64,000 nt of DNA from Clostridium sp. chh4-2 (GTDB lineage: Bacteria > Bacillota > Clostridia > Lachnospirales > Lachnospiraceae): assembly GCF_002899675.1 (NCBI RefSeq), contig NZ_PKUU01000006.1, forward strand, positions 62,001 through 126,000, written 5' to 3'. Shown here piece by piece: positions 37,035-43,722 of the stretch (positions within the stretch are counted from its first letter, which is position 1; each line of letters begins with the position of its first letter). The notes below the pieces were generated by a model. The model had not been told where the DNA came from, ran no database searches, and saw only the letters and a program-made list of their open reading frames with translations. The position numbers were made by a program, and so were the translations under genes.

Positions 37035-38192
37035 ATGTTAGAAACTGACGCAATTACGCTGACACAGCAGCTGGTGCAGATCGAAAGCACCGACCCCGGC
37101 TCCTATGAAGGGACAATCGGGGAATTTATATGGAAAACCCTGACACATCCATGTATTGAGCTGACAAAAGAAGAAGTTCTGCCGGGACGTTTTAACATCA
37201 GGGCAAAGATTCAGGGAGAAATTGACGATCCTGCCCTGATCTATATCTGCCATATGGACACGGTTGTATTCGGTGATAACTGGACCTGTGATCCTTTAGG
37301 GGGAGAATACAGAAATGGAAGAATTTACGGAAGAGGCGCCTGCGATATGAAATCCGGTCTGGCCTGTGCCATGTCGGCCTGTCTGGAACTGGCTTATCAA
37401 GTGGATCAAAGCGGGAAAAGGCCCAAACACAGCTTTGCCCTGATCGCAACCGTGGACGAAGAAGATTTTATGCGGGGTGTGGAAAAGGCAATCCAAAGCG
37501 GCTGGGTCACGAAAGACAGCTGGGTGCTGGATACGGAACCCACCAACGGGCAGATCCAGGTAGCTCATAAGGGCCGGGCTTGGTTTGAAGTGGATGTGAA
37601 AGGGATCACCGCCCATGCCAGCACGCCATGGAAAGGATCGGATGCTATCGCAGGAATGGCGGAAATTATCTGCGGAATCAGGAAACGGATTCTGGCCTGC
37701 CCGGAACATGAGGAGTTGGGCCGGTCTACGGTCACATTTGGACAGATTCAGGGAGGATACCGCCCTTATGTGGTTCCCGACAGCTGTAAAACCTGGATCG
37801 ATATGAGGCTGGCTCCGCCCGTTACCACAAAAGATGCGGCCAATATGATTGAAGAATCATTTGAAGATGCCATTCTGCAGGTGCCCGGTATACGGCCCTC
37901 CTATACGATTACCGGAGACCGGCCTTATGTGGAGAGGGATGACAGCTCATTTCTGCTCAAGGAACTGAAAGATGTGTGCGGGGAAATAACAGGGGAAGAT
38001 ACTGTGATCACCTATTTTCCAGGTTATACGGACAGCGCCGTGATCTCAGGTACTCTTCACAATCACAACTGTATGTCTTATGGCCCCGGGGATCTGGAAC
38101 TGGCACATAAACCGGATGAATCCGTCCCATGTGAAGATATCCTCAGATGTCAGTCCGTATTGATTATGCTCGCTGAAAAAATAGTTTTATAA
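37035..38192 (+). CDS. M20-family metallopeptidase (ArgE/DapE/YgeY-like)
   Basis: A 385-residue zinc amidohydrolase/peptidase. The metal-site blocks are YICHMDTVVFG near residue 75 (His, Asp), GRGACDMKSGLA near 107 (second Asp) and ATVDEEDFMRG near 142 (catalytic and metal Glu). The dimerisation lid domain follows with KGRAWFEVDVKGITAHAS. The C-terminus has a conserved GPG near the end. The family includes acetylornithine deacetylase, succinyl-diaminopimelate desuccinylase and YgeY-type hydrolases; the exact substrate is not clear. Monocistronic, ribosome site GGGAGGA. Confidence 0.85.
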   Translation: MLETDAITLTQQLVQIESTDPGSYEGTIGEFIWKTLTHPCIELTKEEVLPGRFNIRAKIQGEIDDPALIYICHMDTVVFGDNWTCDPLGGEYRNGRIYGRGACDMKSGLACAMSACLELAYQVDQSGKRPKHSFALIATVDEEDFMRGVEKAIQSGWVTKDSWVLDTEPTNGQIQVAHKGRAWFEVDVKGITAHASTPWKGSDAIAGMAEIICGIRKRILACPEHEELGRSTVTFGQIQGGYRPYVVPDSCKTWIDMRLAPPVTTKDAANMIEESFEDAILQVPGIRPSYTITGDRPYVERDDSSFLLKELKDVCGEITGEDTVITYFPGYTDSAVISGTLHNHNCMSYGPGDLELAHKPDESVPCEDILRCQSVLIMLAEKIVL

Positions 38193-38245
38193 CCGGCGGC
38201 GGATTTATATTGTTTTTGTGGTTTTACATGTTCTTATAGCGGAAT

Positions 38246-38378
38246 ATTTTCTTAAAATTATATGTTACGGGCAAAAATGAGGGGAACGGATTACTTTTTT
38301 TATGTAATATTGACGTTGAACTTTTCCCTTAATTTATTTACGTTCCCCTTATATTGTTAATCTTTATATTAAGAAAAT
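38246..38378. repeat. Nested inverted-repeat element, AT-rich
   Basis: Outer arms ATTTTCTTAA (38246-38255) and TTAAGAAAAT (38369-38378), inner arms GGGGAACG (38281-38288) and CGTTCCCC (38341-38348), and a small ATTAC/GTAAT stem (38290-38308). The nested order gives one long folded structure of about 133 bases with no ORF. It could be a MITE-like element or a structured RNA. It lies in the 431-base gap between the convergent M20 and lysA genes, together with the candidate RNA and palindrome below. Confidence 0.45.
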
Positions 38379-38439
38379 CTTCATAATCTATTCAAACAAT
38401 ATACAAACATTTTCCCGGACGTTGTGATATACTAAAACC

Positions 38440-38544
38440 ATCATAAGAAATGTACTAACGAAACTATTTATCCTTCCAACCTTTTTGAAAAATCCTAATC
38501 CTAAAGAAAAGCGACCCCGTATTTTATGAATACGGGGTTTTTTC
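38440..38544 (+). ncRNA. Candidate small RNA with its own promoter and terminator
   Basis: An extended -10 (TGaTATACT, TATACT at 38428-38433; -35 poor) predicts a start near 38440. About 75 bases later a strong terminator follows: ACCCCGTATT (38514-38523) pairs with AATACGGGGT (38529-38538) and TTTTTT. No ORF with a ribosome site lies between. A pyrimidine-rich run (TATCCTTCCAACCTTTTT, about 38469-38486) could pair with Shine-Dalgarno sequences of targets. No family is recognised. Confidence 0.45.
38514..38543 (+). terminator. Intrinsic terminator of candidate small RNA
   Basis: A 10-bp stem with 5-base loop (38514-38523, 38529-38538) and six T. It is 320 bases past the M20 stop, so it is unlikely to be only the M20 terminator. 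Confidence 0.88.
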
Positions 38545-38555
38545 TGCCCAATTTT

Positions 38556-38607
38556 TTTACGCAAAGGGTGAAGGCATTTCGCGAAATGCCTTCACCCTTT
38601 GCGTAAA
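38556..38607. repeat. 52-bp perfect palindrome
   Basis: Arms of 26 bases with no mismatch and no loop, centred between 38581 and 38582. The middle (GTGAAGGCATTTCG and complement) matches the hairpin repeats at 31143-31206. It ends 17 bases before the lysA stop and could terminate lysA transcripts, though it is far longer and more perfect than needed. Confidence 0.85.
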
Positions 38608-38623
38608 TCGCCTTATCATTTCA

Positions 38624-39889
38624 TCAATACTTCATCAAAAGATCACAAAAATCAAACGTCGCAAAATAATCCTTAGCCGTCTCCGCCCTTCTGATCATCT
38701 CCACAGAGCCATCCTCCTTCAGCAAAAGTTCCGCCGATTTCAGCTTCCCATTGTAATTATATCCCATGGAAAACCCGTGCGCTCCCGTATCGTGGATCAC
38801 CAGCAGATCTCCCATCTCTATCTCAGGAAGCATTCGGTCCACCGCAAATTTATCGTTATTCTCACACAAAGAGCCGGTAATATCGTATTTACGGCTGCAC
38901 GCTTCTTCCTCTTTTCCCATCACCGTGATATGGTGGTAAGCTCCGTACATGGCTGGGCGCATCAGGTTTACCGCGCAGGCGTCCACGCCGATATATTCCT
39001 TGTGGGTATGTTTTTCATGGATGGCTTTTGTTACCAGACAGCCGTAAGGCCCCAACATAAACCGTCCCAATTCCGTGTAGATAGCCACATCGCCCATTCC
39101 GGCCGGAACCAGAATCTCCTCATACACCTTTCTCACGCCCTCTCCGATGGCATAGATATCATTGGGCTCCTGATCCGGGCGGTAAGGGATGCCGATTCCG
39201 CCTGACAGGTTGATGAATCTGATCTTCGCGCCTGTTTCCTTCTGGAGGCGGACCGCCAGTTCAAAGAGCACCTTTGCCAGCAGCGGATAATACTCATTGG
39301 TCACCGTGTTGCTGGCTAAAAATGCATGGATTCCGAAATTTTTCGCGCCTTTGGATTTAAGAATTTTGTAAGCTTCGAAAATCTGCTCTGTCGTCATCCC
39401 GTATTTGGCGTCTCCGGGGTTGTCCATAATCCCGTTGCTCATCCGGAATATTCCGCCCGGATTATAGCGGCAGCTGATGGTTTCCGGGATTCTCCCCACC
39501 GCTTTCTCCAATCCCTCGATATGGGTGATATCGTCCAGATTGATGATGGCTCCCAGATCATCCGCATACTTAAATTCATCGAGGGGAGTATCATTGGATG
39601 AAAACATAATGTCATGCCCCTTAAATCCGCAGGCCTCCGACATCATCAGTTCTGTTTCCGAAGAACAGTCCGTTCCGCAGCCATACTCTTTCAAAATCTT
39701 TAAGATGAATGGATTTGGAGTGGCCTTTACCGCAAAGTACTCCTTAAAACCCTGATTCCAGGAAAATGCCTCCTTCAGCGCTTTTGCGTTGCTGCGAATC
39801 CCTTTTTCATCATAGAGATGAAATGGGGTCGGATAAGTCTGAATAATCTCTTCCAGCTGTTCTTTTGTTACAAATGGTTTCTTTTCCAT
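38624..39889 (-). CDS. lysA: Diaminopimelate decarboxylase (PLP-dependent, fold III)
   Basis: A 421-residue enzyme for the last step of lysine synthesis. The PLP-binding Lys is Lys55 (YFAVKATPNP). FINLSGGIGIPYRP carries the glycine-rich phosphate loop and YTELGRFMLGPYG the substrate Glu/Arg block. The C-terminal active-site Cys/Glu block is SLCENNDKFAVDR. The His position usually found in FHIGS reads GIHAFLASNT, typical of a diverged Clostridia branch. Start after AGGAGA. It is downstream of pyk but separated by a terminator. Confidence 0.88.
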   Translation of the reverse strand: MEKKPFVTKEQLEEIIQTYPTPFHLYDEKGIRSNAKALKEAFSWNQGFKEYFAVKATPNPFILKILKEYGCGTDCSSETELMMSEACGFKGHDIMFSSNDTPLDEFKYADDLGAIINLDDITHIEGLEKAVGRIPETISCRYNPGGIFRMSNGIMDNPGDAKYGMTTEQIFEAYKILKSKGAKNFGIHAFLASNTVTNEYYPLLAKVLFELAVRLQKETGAKIRFINLSGGIGIPYRPDQEPNDIYAIGEGVRKVYEEILVPAGMGDVAIYTELGRFMLGPYGCLVTKAIHEKHTHKEYIGVDACAVNLMRPAMYGAYHHITVMGKEEEACSRKYDITGSLCENNDKFAVDRMLPEIEMGDLLVIHDTGAHGFSMGYNYNGKLKSAELLLKEDGSVEMIRRAETAKDYFATFDFCDLLMKY

Positions 39890-39922
39890 AATGATCTCCT
39901 CTCATATCCTTCTTCTAAAGGC

Positions 39923-39975
39923 AAAAAAATCTGACAAAGGCTGCAGCCGCTCATGCGGTCATAACCTAAGCCAGA
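39923..39975 (-). terminator. pyk terminator
   Basis: On the minus strand an outer imperfect stem (39965-39975 with 39930-39940) encloses CCGC-atga-GCGG (39947-39958) and is followed by TTTTTTT (39923-39929). Confidence 0.75.
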
Positions 39976-40012
39976 CTTCCTTGTCCAGTACTTATTACAA
40001 TAATTTTTATAA

Positions 40013-41449
40013 TTAATCTACAGTAACCACTCTCATGATATTGGTATGAGGAGCCGGTTCATGTCTTTTAGCGCGGCTCACCACTCCTGCGGTGGCAACA
40101 ACCAGATCACCTGTCTGAACTATATTTCTCTCTTTCAGGTGCTCGATGGATGTTTCAATCAGTTCATCCGTGGAATCCGCACGTTTTGCCATAAGCGGCA
40201 AAACGCCCCAGTAAATCTGCATCTGGCGGACTGCACAAGCGCTTGGAGACATGCCGATGATCATGGTGTTTGGTCTCCATTTGGAAAGCATTCTCGTTGT
40301 AAATCCGCTGATACTTGGTGCTACAATCACCTTTGCGCCCAGGTCATGAGCGGTTGCAACGGATGCGTAGCAAACTGCATTGGATATATTGTGGGCATTC
40401 TCTGTGGAAACTTTTCTCATGCGGTATGCGCCGTAATCAAGGTGTCCCTCTGAAGCTTCTACAATCTGAGCCATCATTTTCAGGGCTTCTACCGGATATT
40501 TACCCATAGCGGTCTCACCGGAAAGCATAACCGCATCTGTGCCGTCATAAACTGCGTTGGCAACGTCGGTAACTTCGGCTCTCGTCGGGCGGGGATTGCG
40601 GATCATGGAATCCAGCATCTGTGTCGCTGTGATAACCGGTTTGCATGCCTCGTTGCATTTGCGGATAATTGTCTTCTGGATATAAGGAACCTTTTCTGCA
40701 GGGATCTCAACGCCCATATCTCCTCTGGCAACCATGATTCCGTCGCTGGCTTCAATGATGGCGTCCAGATTTTCAATTCCTTCCGCATTCTCGATTTTGG
40801 CGATAACCTTCATGTTGGCGCCTGCCGCTTCCAGCATCGCTTTGATCTCGTAAACAGCGTCGGCTGTGCGGACAAAGGAAGCTGCGATGAAATCGAATCC
40901 CTCTTCAATACCGAATTTAATATCGGCTTTATCTTTATCGGTCAGAGCCGGCAGCTTAATCTTAACATTAGGCACGTTAACGCCTTTTCTCATGCCAAGT
41001 TCTCCGCCGTTTACAACCTTACAAACGATATCGGTTCCGCTTACTTCCATCACTTCCAGTTCAATTAAACCGTCGTCGATCAGGATCTTGTTGCCGGAAA
41101 CCACGTCTTCATTCAGGCCGGAATAGTTGATGTGGCCGATTGTGTCATCTCCGATAATCTCACGGGTTGTCAGAGTATAGGTCTGGCCTTCCACAAGAGT
41201 TACCTTTTTATCATCTTTTAACAGTCCGGTACGGATCTCCGGTCCCTTTGTATCAAGCAAAGCTGCGATGGGAAGATTTAATTCTTCGCGAACGCTCTTT
41301 AACAGCTCTAAACGGCCTCTCTGCTCCTCATAATCACCGTGGGAAAAATTGAATCTGGCAATGTCCATGCCGTTTTTTGCCAGGTTATAAAGCATCTCCC
41401 TGTCGTTGGTATTAGGTCCCATAGTGCAGATTATCTTGGTCTTTTTCAT
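40013..41449 (-). CDS. pyk: Pyruvate kinase
   Basis: A 478-residue glycolytic enzyme converting phosphoenolpyruvate and ADP to pyruvate and ATP. N-terminal TKIICTMGPNTNDREML, the K+/ATP block ARFNFSHGDYEE, the catalytic Lys region VIAKIENAEGIENLD and the signature MVARGDMGVEIPAEKVPYIQK are all present. The length is that of the basic form, without the extra phosphohistidine-swivel domain found in many Bacilli. It starts 22 bases after the rhomboid-like gene, so it may be read from the corA promoter as well as its own. Confidence 0.97.
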   Translation of the reverse strand: MKKTKIICTMGPNTNDREMLYNLAKNGMDIARFNFSHGDYEEQRGRLELLKSVREELNLPIAALLDTKGPEIRTGLLKDDKKVTLVEGQTYTLTTREIIGDDTIGHINYSGLNEDVVSGNKILIDDGLIELEVMEVSGTDIVCKVVNGGELGMRKGVNVPNVKIKLPALTDKDKADIKFGIEEGFDFIAASFVRTADAVYEIKAMLEAAGANMKVIAKIENAEGIENLDAIIEASDGIMVARGDMGVEIPAEKVPYIQKTIIRKCNEACKPVITATQMLDSMIRNPRPTRAEVTDVANAVYDGTDAVMLSGETAMGKYPVEALKMMAQIVEASEGHLDYGAYRMRKVSTENAHNISNAVCYASVATAHDLGAKVIVAPSISGFTTRMLSKWRPNTMIIGMSPSACAVRQMQIYWGVLPLMAKRADSTDELIETSIEHLKERNIVQTGDLVVATAGVVSRAKRHEPAPHTNIMRVVTVD

Positions 41450-41471
41450 ATTTTAAATTTACCTCCAAAAA

Positions 41472-42314
41472 CTAGTTGAACTGATCCGGCCGCTGTCCGC
41501 TTCCGGTCACGTGTTGATGTGTATACAAATGATCCTGGCAATACTCGTAATCGCCCTCACATTTTGAGCAGTATCTGAATTCCAGATGTTCGCCATCCTT
41601 TTCAGTCCGGCCGCAAACCGCGCATTTATGCCGGGTCTTGCCCTGCGGTAAAATCTTGGCCTGGGTTTTAAATTCCTGTTTCCGTTTTATCTCTCGTGGA
41701 TTCACTTTATTGTAATTGCGCGTCATCAGGAAAAAGATAATGTAGTTTATTAAAGACAGTGCAATCGCACATCTGACCGCCGTATTTCCTGTGATAAATC
41801 CCCAGATTACGGAGATTCCATAGATCACTCCCAGCCATTTTGCCTTAATCGGAATGATGAAATACAGTAAAAACTGCAGATTAGGAAATGTGGTTGCAAA
41901 CGCAAAAAACAGTGAAAGATTCAGATATTTGGTGCTTAAATACCATATCTGGCCAAACACAAGATATCCGAAAATAGCGGCCAGCACGTGACCGATCACT
42001 CCCATGAAGAAATAAACGTTAAAACGGAATGCCCCCCATACACGTTCCAGCGTAGTCCCCAGAGAATAGTACAGATACGTCATAAGCAAGTTGGAAAGCA
42101 GGTCTCCATATGGCGGAATTATCATAAATGTGACAATTCTCCATACCTGTCCGCGAAGAATCTTTGACGCATCTAACGACAGATATTGGTAATAAAACAT
42201 GGGATTCAACTGCTGAATCAGCATTCCCACTGCATACAGAATCACAATGTAATTCATCAGGTTATGAATCGCATATCTGCCGTATTTTCGTTCCATTTTG
42301 TTAAAAAAACTCAT
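41472..42314 (-). CDS. Rhomboid-like membrane protein with C-terminal zinc ribbon, probably inactive
   Basis: 280 residues. Six hydrophobic segments in residues about 20-200 follow the rhomboid/derlin plan, with WRIVTFMIIPP near 55-70 and an amphipathic loop. The catalytic GxSG motif of active rhomboids is not seen; the matching helix reads MGVIGHVLAAIFGYLVFG, and no paired His is evident. The C-terminal 60 residues hold two Cys pairs (CAVCG and CSKC) plus Cys/His, a likely zinc-binding domain. It lies 13 bases after corA. It may act as a non-proteolytic membrane scaffold; function unknown. Confidence 0.75.
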   Translation of the reverse strand: MSFFNKMERKYGRYAIHNLMNYIVILYAVGMLIQQLNPMFYYQYLSLDASKILRGQVWRIVTFMIIPPYGDLLSNLLMTYLYYSLGTTLERVWGAFRFNVYFFMGVIGHVLAAIFGYLVFGQIWYLSTKYLNLSLFFAFATTFPNLQFLLYFIIPIKAKWLGVIYGISVIWGFITGNTAVRCAIALSLINYIIFFLMTRNYNKVNPREIKRKQEFKTQAKILPQGKTRHKCAVCGRTEKDGEHLEFRYCSKCEGDYEYCQDHLYTHQHVTGSGQRPDQFN

Positions 42315-42327
42315 CTAATCATCCTTT

Positions 42328-43269
42328 TTAAAACAGGTCTTTTTTTGAAAAAATCAATGCCACCAGCAAAGATAAAAACGCCGCAAATCCAAGTACTATC
42401 ACAAATCCCCATGGGCTGTTGGCAAAAGGCATCCCGGCTGAATTCACATTCATGCCGTAAAAACTGGCTACCATAGTCGGAATCGATAATACAATGGTAA
42501 TCGTTGCCAGGAACTTCATAACGATATTCAAGTTGTTGGAAATAACAGAGGCAAATGCATCCATTGTTCCGCTTAAAATTCCGCTGTAGATATTAGCCAT
42601 CTCAATTGCCTGCTTGTTTTCGATGATAACATCTTCCAGAAGCTCCGTATCCTCAGGATACTTTTTGATTTTTTCATTTTTTAACAGTTTCTCAAATACC
42701 ACTTCATTTGACCTTAAAGAGGTGGTGAAATATACCAGGCTCTTTTCCAGTTCCAGAAGTTCAATTAACTCCTGATTTTTCTGAGACTGATGAAGCTTGC
42801 GCTCCACAACCTCACTCTTCTTATCAATAATTCTCAGATACTGCAGGAATAAAGACGCATTCTTATACAGAATCTGAAGAATAAACCTGGTCTTCATATA
42901 GGTGTGGAAGTCACGGACCCTTCCATCCATAAATGCTGTTAAAATCGGTGTGTCTTCCAGGCAAACGGTGATAATCACCTCATCAGATGTAATAATGCCC
43001 ATAGGAATGGTCACATACCAGTCCTTTCCGCTCCGTTCCTCAATAACCGGAATATCAACGAGGATCAATGTATAATGATCCTCCATCTCTATACGGGAGC
43101 GTTCCTCTTCATCCAGAGGAGCCTTTAAATGATCCGGATCGATCTGATAATGATCCGCGATCTCCAATATCTCTGTAGCCGTAGGATTGGTAAGCGCAAT
43201 CCAGCATCCTGTCTGCATCTCATCTTTCTGATGGATGGTGCCTTCTTCCGTTTTAAATATACGTATCAT
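42328..43269 (-). CDS. CorA-family divalent metal (Mg2+) transporter
   Basis: A 313-residue cation channel subunit. A long cytoplasmic alpha/beta part (residues 1-245) is followed by two membrane helices at the C-terminus with the pore motif YGMN (SFYGMNVNSAGMPFANSPWGF near residue 270), then a short basic tail KKDLF. CorA forms pentamers carrying Mg2+ or Co2+. Ribosome site AAAGGA. The promoter lies 188 bases upstream and the leader encodes a possible 42-residue peptide. The rhomboid-like and pyk genes follow closely. Confidence 0.9.
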   Translation of the reverse strand: MIRIFKTEEGTIHQKDEMQTGCWIALTNPTATEILEIADHYQIDPDHLKAPLDEEERSRIEMEDHYTLILVDIPVIEERSGKDWYVTIPMGIITSDEVIITVCLEDTPILTAFMDGRVRDFHTYMKTRFILQILYKNASLFLQYLRIIDKKSEVVERKLHQSQKNQELIELLELEKSLVYFTTSLRSNEVVFEKLLKNEKIKKYPEDTELLEDVIIENKQAIEMANIYSGILSGTMDAFASVISNNLNIVMKFLATITIVLSIPTMVASFYGMNVNSAGMPFANSPWGFVIVLGFAAFLSLLVALIFSKKDLF

Positions 43270-43289
43270 GTTTTCTGTCCTTTCCTTAT

Positions 43290-43418
43290 TTAATACAATG
43301 CATGATCAGTCAACCCGCACTGTACTCCGTAAGGAAATTCAGAAATCCAGTGCAGGTATCCGTTCTCGTCCGTCTTCAGTTTCCGCGTGATAACTCGAAC
43401 CGCTGTCCATACCTTCAC
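43290..43418 (-). CDS. Possible leader peptide or small ORF upstream of corA
   Basis: A 42-codon ORF with a GTG start (43416-43418), ending 20 bases before the corA start. It reads MKVWTAVRVITRK then DENGYLHWISEFPYGV, with a residue mix that looks like a real protein. AAAGG is only 3-4 bases upstream of the GTG, so initiation there would be weak. An overlapping 23-codon ORF starting at the ATG at 43408-43410 (MDSGSSYHAETEDG) has better spacing from the same site. Both lie in the corA leader RNA. I do not recognise either product. Confidence 0.4.
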   Translation of the reverse strand: MKVWTAVRVITRKLKTDENGYLHWISEFPYGVQCGLTDHALY

Positions 43419-43456
43419 TTTCCTTTCTCAACATACTTGCATACTGCGACTTATAC

Positions 43457-43485
43457 ATTATAGATTCTCACCTTATTTTTGTCAA
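43457..43485 (-). promoter_or_regulatory. Consensus promoter for corA unit
   Basis: On the minus strand: TTGACA (43480-43485), 17-base spacer, TATAAT (43457-43462), a perfect match to consensus. The transcript leader to corA is about 180 bases long and contains the small ORFs. Confidence 0.88.
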
Positions 43486-43589
43486 ACGAAAAGGGAGCAA
43501 TTTGGAAAAGCTACCGAAATTTAATTATTTCTTTACGTTTTTTTAACGCTCAATGCCGATTGTATTATTTTCAATTCTATGTTAAACTG

Positions 43590-43619
43590 TTGGCGGTATG
43601 CGTAATTTCTTATTATAAT
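43590..43619 (+). promoter_or_regulatory. Promoter of activase gene
   Basis: TTGGCG (43590-43595), 18-base spacer, TATAAT (43614-43619). The predicted leader to the ATG at 43720 is about 94 bases. Confidence 0.6.
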
Positions 43620-43660
43620 GGGTTTACATGGAAATTGAAAATACTGATGCATTTTACGCC

Positions 43661-43689
43661 AGAAGCGGTTTACCGTTTCTTGTTTTTTT
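43661..43689 (+). promoter_or_regulatory. Attenuator-like hairpin in activase leader
   Basis: AGAAGCGGT (43661-43669) can pair with ACCGTTTCT (43672-43680), one G-T pair, followed by TGTTTTTTT. It has the form of an intrinsic terminator placed between the promoter and the ribosome site of the activase gene. Confidence 0.45.
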
Positions 43690-43693
43690 GAAA

Positions 43694-43722
43694 AGGAGGC
43701 AGGGGTAATCCCCGCACATATG
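43694..43722 (+). promoter_or_regulatory. Ribosome site separated from ATG by a hairpin
   Basis: AGGAGG (43694-43699) is 20 bases from the ATG at 43720, too far for normal initiation. Between them GGGG-taat-CCCC can fold and remove 12 bases, leaving an effective spacing of about 8. T4 gene 25 is a known precedent for such a looped-out spacer. Confidence 0.5.
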
